A DNA stretch of 64,000 bases from contig NC_064772.1 of the NCBI RefSeq assembly GCF_011397635.1, positions 7,393,035 through 7,457,034 on the forward strand, given 5' to 3'. The position numbers and the translations under genes were made by a program. The number at the start of each line of letters is the position of its first letter. Position 1 is the first letter of the stretch. Of the stretch, positions 36,701-48,723 are shown piece by piece. This stretch comes from Epinephelus fuscoguttatus. Taxonomy: Eukaryota; Chordata; Actinopteri; Perciformes; Serranidae. A model generated the notes under the pieces. It did not search any database. It saw only the letters and a list, made by a program, of their open reading frames with translations, and was not told where the DNA came from.

Positions 36701-39700
36701 CAGATGTCATGTGAATAAAAATGTAAATTTAAAAAAAGTTTAAGACCAGGATTATGCTGCTTCCACTTGTTTTACGCAAACACTCTCCTCCTTTTTCTCT
36801 TTTCTGTACAAGAACTGTAGAACCTTCCTATTCACCAGGGATGCTGAGGCCTCTTCTGTTTCCATCCCTTGGCCTTTTTTTGTCCTCATCTTGTTCTTTA
36901 ATGTAAAATTATATTTCCAGAGTTGAAGGAAAATTTAGTACAATTAGAGTTGTATCAATACTAGCATCAGAAATGCCGCAGATACTACCAATAATGCTGC
37001 ATCAGTTATCAGCGCGTCTATGCACCAATCTGTAAGGACATAATTTGGTAATAAACTCTTAATTTTTTTTCCCACCCGGATAAACAGGCTGTTTTCCTAG
37101 AAATCAATTCTTCTCAACATCCTACGCAGCAATTTGTTTCTTATTAACAAGAGAATTTGGTGATTGGGTGAAATTGGTTAGGGAACCAGGGCAGAGCAAT
37201 ATATCGATATCATGATGTGAGACTAGATGTTGGCTTAAATTTTGGATATTGTAGTATCCTAAGTGTTAACTTTACCTAAATTTAAAGGCTGTATTACAGT
37301 AAAGTGATGTCGCTTTCTGAACGTACAGACTGTTCTTTTTTGCCTTTGCCCGCTTAGTCATTATATCCTCATTACTGATGATTTATTTATCAAAAATCTC
37401 ATTGTGTAAATATTTTGTGAAAGCACCAATAGTTAACCCTACAATATCAACGCAATATCAATATCAAGGTATTTGGGCAAATATATTGTGGTAATTGATT
37501 TTCTCCATGTCGCCTGGCTCTATAGGGGAGGTTGTAAGAGCTGCCCATAAATTTAGTTTCTAGATGTGAGTTGAGACACTCATCTCACTCATTTAATATG
37601 TCACCTTTTCTGTGTGATGTAACACCAACATTTGTTTACCCTGAGGCTTAATATGTCTAATGTCACATTTAATAAAAGTTTTATAATTGGCCATTGCATA
37701 TTTCAGGTGAGGCTGGGCACCTATGCTATTAATCACAGCAATAAATCTTGTTAACTATATATATTGTGTGTCTTAGTCTATATATATCTCTAATCTCATC
37801 TAACCATAAAGTGTTTCTCTATCTGTAAGAACCCACGTCATGTCTTGGTACCCGCCTGTGTTATTGGTAGAACAGAAACACCTGAATCTTAATGCAAATG
37901 TCTCGATCGCAGTCCCTTATCACTTTGTACTAACCCTCCTCTGCTGTCTTGTGTCTTCCAGAATATGCTCAGGTGATCAAAATGCTGGGGAATGGACGTC
38001 TGGAGGCCATGTGCTTTGATGGAACTAAGCGGCTTTGCCACATCAGAGGAAAACTCCGGAAAAAGGTAGGAATGTCCTGAACATCCCCTCGCACCTTTCC
38101 GCGCCCCCCCCCAGCCAGCACACACAGGAAACCTCCTGGCGTAATGCTGAATCGGCGTGTTCTCAATGGTCAGTTAGCCTGCGTTAATGAGGCAGCATGA
38201 ACTCAATTGACCGTGTGTGTGAGTGTGAGGGTCACAAAGTTCAGTGTGTTTCTGTATGACATGGGGTAATCTATGCTTTGTTTTGTTTTGTTTCCATCTA
38301 GGTTTGGATTAACACGTCAGACATCATCTTGGTCGGACTGAGAGATTACCAGGTGTGTTGGTCGCTCACCTATGACACAGAGCAGACTGTTAACACTGAG
38401 CCGATTCTCACTGTGACATAGCACAGGTCTTCAAGAAAAATAAGCAGCAGCATTTCTGTAAAATCCAGCTTTTTAGAAGTTTTTGTTTTCTGACAGGAAG
38501 AGTTACTGACATAGATGTCTGAAATTGTAAAGCCCGTTGTATAAAGGTATGACGAACAAGGCAACATGATTATATTTTTTTTTTATTATTTTTTTTTTGA
38601 CATGGCGTTGCAGACACAAAGGACCCAAAGATATTGAACTCATGCTCTGTTAAGATCTTGACTTTTAAACCAAGTACAAGTGGATATCTGGCCTTGTTTT
38701 TACCAGTTAGTATCTCAAATTGAACCATTTCTGACCTGGAGAAAGTTATTAATTCCTTTATTTTCATCCTGTCCTGATTATTGTAACTGTGTTTGAAGCA
38801 TATAGTAAGAAAATATGATGGGTAAAGGTTAGTGGACAAGAGCAGGATGGTAAAACTCAATCAGGCTAGCGGAGTATAACGTTAACGATAGATGGCATTG
38901 CTGTGCAAAGTTAAAATATTTTACCCTCTTGCTGTACTCTGCAGCTGACTTTATAACCTGATGTTACATAGCTCACTCAAACAAGGATAAAACATGGGCG
39001 TGGACAACAAGAAGCTAATAATTTTGGTGCAACAACACCTCATATTATGATTTTTCTTCCAAGATGATACAAGAAATGCTGACAAATAGCAGGCAATCAG
39101 CACAGAGCTCGGTGAAATACTAGGATTTTAATGTAAAGTTTGCAATAGAAGATTAAGAGAGGTGTATTTTATGGCTACATGCATCCATTTTAGTATCCCT
39201 CTTTTGTTTTACAATTGCTTCTAGACCCCTATTTTAAAGTCTATTTATCCTTTACAGGGTATTACTGGGTTTTCACAATGTAACACAACAGCAAAGATGT
39301 TCTGTAGCCGTCATAACGTAGCTCTAATATGCGTCGATGTGTGACGTTTTGTTTACCATCAGGTGTGTTTCTTAATTTTCTCCCTTGTGATGCCTCCCTC
39401 TGTGTACCACCTAGCTAGAATTTAAATCTGATGTGTTAAAAATTGACTGGGCAAATTTGGCAAAGATTTTTTTTTTTTTTTTATGGAACCTTGAAAAAGT
39501 CATGGAAAGGTTTTGAAATTTTATCCATGAAAATGTGTGGGAACCCTGGTATTAAATTAAAAACTTATTTCAGTTCCCCAGAAGTCTAGATTTACTACTA
39601 AGGGTGACCTCTGCTGTCTGTTTATAATCCACGAAAAATCAGTATTTTCTGTTTAATGTTATCTTAAAATACTTGAATTATTTTATATATATCCTGCATT

Positions 39701-42108
39701 ATGATATTTTATTGAATTTTAATTTCTCATTTTATACTGTTTTACTTTTAATTGTGTAATTTTATTTCTATCTTTAATTTTGCTCCTTTTTAAGCATTTT
39801 TTTTTACAACATAATTACGTTATTATAATGTAGACATAATTTTTTTCAATACTATATCCCGAAATGGTCAAGACAGTATTATAGATTCTTATATTCAGTG
39901 ATATGTCTTTGTTCCACAGTCATTGATGCATGTGTTTATTGAATACCATAGTCAGGATTATGATTTGATTAATAACCGTACATTTTACAAATTTCTGGTC
40001 CCAGTCCTTCAATCGTGTAATCAAGTTGGGTCAACTGAAGATAACTACAAAAACCTGTCATGTGGTCTCATCTATTTACCTCCTGTCACTAAAACACTAA
40101 AATGTTGTAACCTAAACACTGCGATGCCTCAACTTCTGTTTCAGGACAACAAAGCTGATGTCATCCTCAAGTACAACGCAGATGAGGCTCGGAGTTTGAA
40201 AGCGTACGGAGAGCTGCCAGAGCATGGTGAGTTAAGCTAGCCCTCCAGCTGCTGGATCCACAAACTGAATGTTACTGTAGTCAGACAAGTCCAGGAATTT
40301 ATTTACAGTGTTGGTGTGTAAACTGTCTCAAGGTGAACGGTGTGTGAAAACCTGAGACAGATGAGACTGTGACAAAAAAGATGAGGATTTCCTTAAGTCC
40401 ATCAAAACCTCAGTGTTCATTTTTTAACAGACTGCTGCTGTGTTCTTGCATTATTCACCAGTTTAGTAATGGTGAAAACTGTTAATGAATACATGCAGTT
40501 GCTGACTTTTAACAGCAGAGGTCCTCACTTTCCTTACTTGTTTTTATTACCTCTAACACACAGTATTAAATAAGTCATGTCACTTTTAGGTGTCAGTTCA
40601 TCACAGTGTAGTTGAAACATAATGTTTTTCATGGTGAGTATTTTCTCTCTAACACTGCCTTCCATCTTCCACCTTGAAGCCAAAATCAACGAGACAGACA
40701 CCTTCGGGCCTGGAGACGATGATGAGATCCAGTTCGATGACATTGGCGACGATGATGAAGACATTGATGATGTAAGCTCCTCTCAATTTACAATTAACTT
40801 TTCCTGGATATCATTTTTTTCAGTGTATTCTTTCCTTTTGCATACTTTTCCAAAACGTTATGACAAAAGAAACCAAAGTCCTGAAATACTAAATGATGTC
40901 GAAATTTCGGCCTCAATAAACTGCAGTCTAACATTCACAGAGGTTTGATTTAAATCAGTTCCACCTGATGAAAGAATTAGTCTTAAGACTTTTTTAATGC
41001 TGAGAGAGCACTGGGATTTCATATCCAGCCTTACCTGTGAGTCTTTAGTTCTTCGTTGAATAGGTGTGGGAAAGGTTCAAATATCTTCTATCTGTAGCTT
41101 AAACAATTAGTTGATCAGTCTTTTAGTCAGTCAACAAATATTCATTGTCAGCTATGTTGTTGGTTTTTTTTGCTGGTTTCAGTCTCTCCAATGTGAATAT
41201 TTCTCTACACAGACCACATTATTATCACTTATTGACTATTGAGAACTTAAACTTCCAATTAATTGATGACGTGCAGCTTGGCTTGGGTTAACTTCACAGT
41301 TGAACCAATACTGGTGCATTTTCTGCTCCTTTCTCTCTGAAAAATACCAAAAATGTAATTTAGAACATACTGCCTCCATCCTGTCAGCCAGTCACCAGGG
41401 CATAGCCTCAGAACGCTGTCATGTTTGCCTTAAAGAAAGTGTAGTTAATTGGAGTGTTATGAGTAAAGTAGTAGTGTTTTATATTGGGCATTAACCTGGC
41501 ATTTACGTGTGTAATGATGAAAAAATAGACTTGAGGTGTAAATGCTTTAGGTCGCAGTTAAGCCCATGAGATGCAGCTGAGACATGAACCTGCATGGAGT
41601 CGGTGCAGACAGCTGCATAGATTCAAATAAGAACCTGTGGTCAGACACGGGACTTGTTGACCTGGACAGGTTTGCCGCTCGCATTACAAATATTGCAGCA
41701 AGCCTTGTCCGTGTCCAATTTTGAAAAATATAACAATAGTTGCAACCGCTTTTGGCTCACCATTGCCTTGACTGTGTGACTTGATCAAGCCGAAAATGTG
41801 ACATTGTTCTGCTCTGTCTGTTTCCAAGTTACTCTTACCCAGATTATCTCTCAGGTATCAAAATTTGGCACCAATTGATTCAATGTGATTTGTGTGTTAC
41901 TCAGTTGGTACCCATGACAGTGCTGAGTTAGGTACCCAACTCTACTTGCAGCCCTTCTCCTAACACAATTAAAGCTGAATAACTGTCCTCAGAGGTGTAA
42001 ACGGAATGCAGAAACTCTAATAATTTTACTTTAGAGCACAAAAGAACATTTTTAAAGTGCAGCACAAAAGTTGAAATAAATCTGTTTTCTCTCTCTTTCC
42101 AGATCTAA
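33763..42108 (+). CDS. eif1ax: Eukaryotic translation initiation factor 1A (eIF1A)
   Basis: eIF1A binds the 40S A site and promotes scanning and start-codon choice with eIF1. Exons: 33763-33778, 35432-35515, 37962-38065, 38302-38352, 40145-40226, 40680-40771 and 42103-42108. They join in phase and encode 144 residues, the usual eIF1A length. The basic N-terminal tail ([18 protein letters not shown]) precedes the OB fold ([44 protein letters not shown]). A helical part ([16 protein letters not shown]) follows, then the acidic tail ending DDEDIDDI, the eIF5B-binding motif. The last exon holds only the final Ile codon and TAA. The sequence is nearly identical to human EIF1AX as remembered; FDGTKRLC carries Thr where I recall Val. 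Complete and intact. Confidence 0.97.
34400..35235. mobile_element. hAT-type MITE copy in eif1ax intron 1
   Basis: Begins near GTATTCAGGTCCTCGACTAATG and CTAATATCACACTGTAGAAA, and ends with ATTTCCCTCTGAAATGTAGG, CTTGAGTAATTGTACC and CTCTACCAATGC. It has the same subterminal text as 30555-32010, with an AT-rich interior. Confidence 0.55.
36393..36500. repeat. LINE 3'-end fragment, reversed
   Basis: CTACTTTATTGTCCGCAGAGGGAAATTTTGTTTGGGCAGTAGTGC matches the fragment at 55555-55605 in the same window (CTTTATTGTCCCAAGCGGGAAATTTG). This is a recurring teleost LINE-type tail in reverse orientation. Confidence 0.5.
37190..37520. mobile_element. MITE with ATATCGATATC-type ends in eif1ax intron 2
   Basis: Starts near CAGAGCAATATATCGATATC and ends near TTTTCTCCATGTCGCCTGGCTCT. 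The internal text (CTCATTGTGTAAATATTTTGTGAAAGCACCAATAG) is a pattern I recognise from a widespread fish repeat. The ends are imperfect inverted repeats. Non-coding. Confidence 0.5.
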
Positions 42109-43192
42109 AGTCCTGCCACTGGACGGAGAAGGTGGGATTTTCCTAGAGATGCTCCAATTGGGATATTTTCAGCCGATACATGCACCGATAATGATTATTT
42201 TTATTAAGATCAGCCTATGCCAATCCAATACAGTTTATTAATATACAGTATGTTTCAGTTTATTCCAGTTTGTTAACCATCAGTAGACGTCTCTGTTGTT
42301 TTTTGAGAACTTAAAGTGCATTTCACATAAGGGGGGAAAAAACGACACCAGTACTCTTAGTTTATTGTTGACATAAATGAATTTGAAATGCTGCTTTAGT
42401 GTGACTGTCTGAGTTATCAGTCGTAGAACTGGAGGGCAATGCAGCAGGCTGCCTGGTGACTGAATGATAACACAGTCAGTTTGCCTTCATGCAGCTGGAT
42501 TGGAGAATCAGGAGTAGGCTGATCACCAGCATCATATTTAGGTTGAATATCTGGAGCATTTCTAGATTTTCACCTTTTTGCTTCTAACATCAACAAAATG
42601 GCAAATTTGCCATCACTGAGGTTTTCATTAGTTTTTTTATTTTTATTTTTTCCATATTATCCAAGAAACACTCACTGGCTATATAGGGGAGGCTCAGGCC
42701 AATACCATGACTGCAAAATCTCTCATGCGTCATCCTTTTAAAAATGTATTTATATTGATTTCACACTATGTGGAATTAGCAACAAGTACAGAATCTCTGG
42801 ATTCGTCAATAAAAAAGATAAACCAGTTTGTCTTTTCCTTTGGGAGTCTGTATCATTGTAGCCTGTAAGACAGTTCATACACTTTTAGACAGTTTGAAAG
42901 CTGTTTATCGAAGACCGAACAAAGATAATAACACTTGGCTCTGTATCTTTTTGTTGACGTCATATTCCACTGACATCGATGGTATTACAGTGAACTATTT
43001 GCTTGTTTTGGATTGAACCATGGCCTGAATGAGGGTGATCCCTCTCCCCTGACATCAAAAAGAAGAATCGAAATGTATTTTTCTATTGTTTCCCTTATTT
43101 GTGTTTTCTGTCTGTTTGTGTTTCCGTGTTCTGTTTTGAACTCTTCGCTGCTCGTTCTGTGGCTTCAACACACTGTCACAGTCTCTCTAGAC

Positions 43193-43391
43193 CAGTGGTT
43201 CCCAAACCTTTCCACCACTGACACACACACCAATAAAACCTCAGATTAGAGCTGTCACTCTTTCACGTTCTGTGAACCTCTATAGAAAATCAAATAACAG
43301 ATATACAGAAGTTTATTTCCTTCTTCAGCTCCCTCTGGAAACTGCCCCATGTTCCCTGAGGGGGGCCAGCACCTCACTTTGGGAGCCACTG
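43193..43391. mobile_element. 199-bp hAT MITE with near-perfect 8-bp target duplication
   Basis: The ends CAGTGGTTCCCAAAC and (reverse complement) CAGTGGCTCCCAAAG are hAT-Charlie-type terminal inverted repeats. Flanking octamers CTCTAGAC (43185-43192) and CTCTGGAC (43392-43399) match at 7 of 8. It lies in the probable eif1ax 3' UTR. Confidence 0.8.
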
Positions 43392-43439
43392 CTCTGGACC
43401 ACATGGGGCCTGTTGTTGTTGTTGCTGTAACTCTGAATT

Positions 43440-43485
43440 AATAAAAAAATGTACTATGATGTTTGAAGGCTGGGTTTCCAATAAA
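43440..43485 (+). terminator. Candidate poly(A) signals of eif1ax
   Basis: AATAAA occurs at 43440-43445 and again at 43480-43485 (CCAATAAAGATC). No other eif1ax exon follows. Which one is used is unknown. Confidence 0.45.
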
Positions 43486-45628
43486 GATCTTAACTCCACT
43501 GACCTGGCATAGTGATTTTTGGAGCGCTACACGCACATGCTGGTCTGAAGGTGGCGAGATGGAGCTGAGGTACAAGGAGGTCTCTGATGAAACAGCTACA
43601 TGCCCTTCAGAGAAACATCCAAGGCTGCTGGGTGTTGACAGTGCACAATATGTCTGTCCTGATACTATTTCTGTCATTAGAGGGAAGACTGAAAAAACTT
43701 TACTGGCTGATGTGTCTTTGGCAAAGTGCTGAATCCCCTCTGGCTCCAGAGCGACTGCTTTACAGCTGAGTGTTATCCCTGACCTGTCTGTTTCTGTGCG
43801 CTGTGACTTTATCTTCTCCTATAATGGCATGAGAATTACGTTTTAGATTATATGTCATCTAGTTTTCTTCACCAAAACATGCTCCTTTTTTCTTGATTCT
43901 CCCATCACATGAGATGTTCAAAGTTTTTGGCAAGTTCTTGTGGCCAATTGGGGAAATGCAGTTGTGTTTACGTTAAAAACTGCACATCAGTTTTGTCTGA
44001 GATTGGGGGTAAAATGCCAAGTGTTGATATTAATTGTTATCAAAACCACCCCGTTTTAGCGTTCAAAGTTCAGAGAAGCAAATTAAGGGGGACTACGCCC
44101 ATTTTCAAAATTCATGTGTTATTTTAATGGTCTAAGACAGTCCAAAAATATTAGTAAAAATGAACAACTGCCTTCCAAACCCAAAAACTAGAGTGTTAAA
44201 ACCCAAATGTGTGATGTCATATGGTATAAGGTCTGGAGCTGCTCCACAGACAGTGAATGGTGAAAGATGTTCTAGCACCCAGGGGAATGTTCTGAGTATA
44301 TGGGTACATTCTCTGTTTCAGAGCCGAGAACACTACAATGGAAAAAAGCTCATTTAGGTTAAAAAAAATCCACAAAATCAGTCTCCAATTCATAGTTTAT
44401 GGAGCAGCTCCAGACTCCAGACTACCCTGTGACATCATAAGTCTCACACTTCATTCTCTGGTTAGCTACTGGCTGAACAGAAGCAGCTCAAGTTCACAAA
44501 TATTGATTGAACTTTACCAGTCCATGGAAAAAACATTGGTATTCTTAACTTATTTGTTCCCCTTTGACTCATACATAGTTTTGAATGTTTGGTTTGTAAA
44601 ACTTGTGAGAAATTCTGTCAATTACCCAGAGCCCAAAGTGACACCTTCCCATTATTTTGTCCAACCAACCGGACTAAAAAATATATTTATTTATTATTAA
44701 GAATGTAATTATTGAAATAAAAAGAAGAAGCGGCAAATCTTCACATTAGAAAAACTGGAACAACGAATGGTTTTGCATGCATGAAAAATGATCAGTCAGT
44801 ATGGTTGCCATATAATTTCCTCTCAACTGACTGATTAATCAACGAGCCATTTCAGCTGTACTTGTACCATTGGGCAGTTTCATTTATAGCATTCTGGACG
44901 TGACGTGTGTGTGTGTGTGTGTGTGTGTGACCCACATATTGCAGGTCAGCAGCAGCCTGCCTCCTTTTGCTACAAGTATGACGTAACTCCGCCGCTGGGG
45001 CTCGCTTGTGCCTGGCACGTGCGCTCTGACACGAGCCAAAGCAGCGACGCCAAATGAAGGCACGTGAGTGAGGGTGAAAGAGAGGGGGGATTCACTGTGG
45101 CTCAAAATGACAATAAAACACCTTTTAATAAAAACACAAGAAATGTAAAGATCTGAAAAGATGTTTTAACCGTCATTTCACTCAAACTGCTGGTTTTATT
45201 TTATTCCTCTGCCAAGCGTTATAGTTCTTGAGCAGCTGGTTGCTAAGCGACGCGGAACAGCGTGAGTAGTGATTTTTTTTTGGCGCATTAATATGTAAAT
45301 TAGCCAACTGTGAAGCGGTCACAAAAAATGGACCGGACCACGAGGAAACTTAAAAGATTAGAGAAATTAATTTTTAATTCATTCTCCACAAGTAAATAAC
45401 TAAAAAAAACCAGAGACATTTCCACCTCCATATTAATAATATTTCTTTATTTCCCAGAATGTGTTTTTAAGGTAGGAGGAAAGTAGACCCAAACATTTCT
45501 TTTTCTGCCATTAATTGAACCTTTACATACTGACACAACAATGGCAGTTATAACGATACTGTTTTAAATGCGCTTTGTGCAAAAAAATAATCGCTACACC
45601 ATCTCAGTAGACATCCATGCTGGCTCTG
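43486..45628. other. Intergenic DNA between eif1ax and map7d2
   Basis: No gene recognised. It includes a probable transposon-like repeat at 44084-44700 (AGGGGGACTACGCCCATTTTC at its left; an internal inverted pair around GTCTGGAGCTGCTCCA and TGGAGCAGCTCCAGAC) and a (GT)n run at 44907-44929. Confidence 0.5.
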
Positions 45629-46538
45629 TATGGCAAGCCGTTTTAACATTTAATCACTAAGTCCGACTATCCGGAATTACCATTATAGATATCTATAACG
45701 TCATTTTGACTAGTAGTAATGCCATTGTGACTAGTATGAATTTTAATTTAAGATATCTGTAACGTCATTCTGACTAGTCAAAACTGAATTACAGATATCT
45801 GTAACGTCATTTTGACTAGTCAAAACTGAATTACAGATATCTATGACGTCATTCTGACTAGTCAAAACTGAATGACAGATATCTATAATGTCATTCTGAC
45901 TAGTCAAAACTACAGTTACAGATATCTGTAATTCAGTTTTGACTAGTAAGATTCAAACTATTTTTGCCATTCATGTGTATGGGGTTTGTCATTATAGATA
46001 TCTACAATTACATTATGACTATCTATAATTCCAGTTTGAGATATCTACAACGTCATTTTGACTAGTGAAAATGACGTTGTAGATATCTATAACGTCATTT
46101 TGACTAGTCATAATTCGAATTCAAGATATCTACAACGTCATTTTGACTATCTGAAACTCAGTTCAAGATATCTAGAAAGGACCATGTAGATATCTTCAAT
46201 TGATGATAATTAAATATATCTTGAACTTGAATTATGACTAGTCAAAATTAAATTGTAGATATCTCAAACTGGAATTACAGATATCCACAATTCAGTTGCA
46301 GATATCCGCAACTACATTGGAGATATCTATAATAACAAACCCCATACACATGAATGGCAAAAATAGTTTGAATCTTACTAGTCAAAACTGAATTACAGAT
46401 ATCTGTAACTGTAGTTTTGACTAGGCAAATTCGAATTACAGATATCTTGAATAAGAGTTTTGACTACGCCAAATTATGTTGCAGATATCAGCAATGAATA
46501 TCCAGTCTAGCGATTAAATGTTAAAACGGCTTGCCATA
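45629..46538. mobile_element. Fold-back element rich in GATATC/ACTAGT palindromes
   Basis: The ends TATGGCAAGCCGTTTTAACA and its reverse complement are perfect for at least 27 bases. GGCTCTG at 45622-45628 and 46539-46545 is a perfect 7-bp flanking duplication. Inside, 19 GATATC sites alternate with ACTAGT and AACGTCATTTTGAC words. Two long arms (45899-45983 and 46341-46425) are almost perfect reverse complements. The left half has expanded internal tandem copies of a ~56-base unit. No protein is encoded. It sits just upstream of the first map7d2 exon. Confidence 0.85.
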
Positions 46539-46714
46539 GGCTCTGAGGCATATGGTCCCCCTCCCCTCTCCGTCTCTCTACCATCGGCTCCCGACTCCGA
46601 GCATCCGTCGTTTCCCTGAGTCACGGTGGAGCCCCAGCGGTCTCCTGTGTGGGTTTCAGCGGCTCTCTGGCTCCTGTCAGGTCCTTTTGATGAAAATAGT
46701 CGACGACGTTTGAA

Positions 46715-48680
46715 ATGACTGAAGTGGCTCCAGGCTACCCCGACATGACAGGTGAGGAAAATATGCTCTCATTTAACCGTGGCATTTAGTTTATTCACAT
46801 TAAATGTGTAGGAATGGTCGTTGTAATGAAACTGCACACAGATACAAGAAGACGGCTAAGCCCTATAGCTGACAAAATCCATCGGCAATTATTTTTCAAG
46901 CAAAAAATGCCAAAAATGTGACATTTCCAGGTTCTCAAATGTGAGGATTTGCAGCTTTCCTTGGTCTCGCATTTTATTCAATTTAATATTTCTAGATTTG
47001 GAAATTAAGGACAGAACAAGACATTTGATGAAGTCCCTTTAGGCTCTGGGATATTTATCGATGATTAATCGAAAAAAGACAAATTGGTAACAAACATAAC
47101 AAACAGCCCTACCAATCTGAACATGACTGAAATAATTTAGATTTACAGGCAGGCTCCTTAATGTCATGCTACTCTTAGTAAGCTACTTGATATTTTATAT
47201 TTTAAAGAATAATGTCACAACTAAGATGGGAAAGGTAATGCACTTGGACCTATATTTACCATTTATGAAGATCATTATTAACATATTTGCAAATTAGGTT
47301 TTGAACTATTTGCATCAGTCATTGTTACTGCAGTACATCCATTTCAGCATGTGTGCATACCAGTGTGTAGCCTTTATATTGCAGTGTTGGAATGCCTATG
47401 TGTCAGCTATAACTGTATACAGTAGCTTCTCTGAATAATGTAAAAATAAGGGATGTCTGGTGAGTGAATTTCATAATAGTATAGTCTTTGTGAAGATATG
47501 TTGACATTTCAAAATGTACATTATCTAACAATTTTATCTTCTTATTTAAACCACTACATCTGATTAGTGAGTAACTGCTAAATGTTCTTGGGGATGTTCC
47601 CTAAATCAGCCATGTTCCTTTATTAATGCAGCAGCTTCTTGTCAGCTTCATTTGTCACATACCTCAAGTGAAAAATCAGCTCACACGGCCTTTAAAAAAC
47701 ATGTGATTCAGCTGGTTTATTTTTTGCATGTGATGTAATTTCAGCTGAGGATGAATCACTTGGGACTTATCTCAGATTTGCATATATTTGCATATCTAAT
47801 GTGTGTGTGTGTGTGTGTGTGTGTGTGTTGAGAGGACATTTTCGAAATAAAAACACAACAGGACAAAGGCTGAGGGTTACACTCAGGGGTCCTGCATTGA
47901 CAGCTCACACTGACACTTGACCCCAAAGGCGATACAGTGACTGACAGGAGATTTATTGCTTTGGACGCCATGACGAATATGTGTGACTGCTTAGTATTGG
48001 AGTCTCTTCCATATTGGCAGAAGCAGGACTCACGTTCGCCATTCCAGCTTTACATTTTTAGCATTATTTGACTCTTGGGCAGCAGAGCATGAATCATGTC
48101 TGCATGATCTCTCCAAAACACACAGCGCTGGCCCCTCCTCCTGCACCACTGATCACCATTAGGAATGCATCTCCTGCTCGATCACCATCCAAACCCAGCA
48201 GCCCTTCAGGTAAACTTCTAATCACGTTACTCCCTTTGATTTGTTTCCATTATCTTCAAAATCAAGATGGAGAAAACACAGACGTAATGGCAGTGCTGAA
48301 CGTGCATGTAATGTTTAATTTACATCTGGGTCCAACTTTAATTATTCTGTCATATATTCATGATCTTTAAATCTTTCTGTGTTTTGTCACAATGTTTTAA
48401 TAATATGTTTTTATGGTTGGAATGTCAGCTTAATTTGAACTTAAACTGGTCTGACATCAAATTCACACACATATAAAAGAATATCATACAAAATGAAAGC
48501 ATTATGCATATGTACAACCTGCAGGCAGCTGAAATCATCTATTAATTTTCCATTCTCCTGTCTTAAGGCTCCCGGCTGCATTTAGCAAAAGAGCAACGGG
48601 AGGATGGAGAGAAGACACAAGGTACGAGTAACTCTCCAGCTGGTAGAGCTCTGTGTGGTCTGTACTGTTCATCTGTCACT

Positions 48681-48723
<43 letters not shown>

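Larger units (their letters stand above)
42109..43485 (+). other. eif1ax 3' UTR, with two embedded repeats
   Basis: After the stop comes about 1.35 kb ending in AATAAA signals at 43440-43445 and 43480-43485. It contains a hAT-like block (42139-42720, beginning CTAGAGATGCTCCAATTGGG) and a clear hAT MITE (43193-43391). No ORF is convincing. Confidence 0.55.

Noticed and set aside
45689..46490. CRISPR-like array of regularly spaced palindromes
   Set aside because: The repeats are themselves palindromic with no unique spacers of fixed length, lie inside a transposon with terminal repeats and a target duplication, and the host is a vertebrate.
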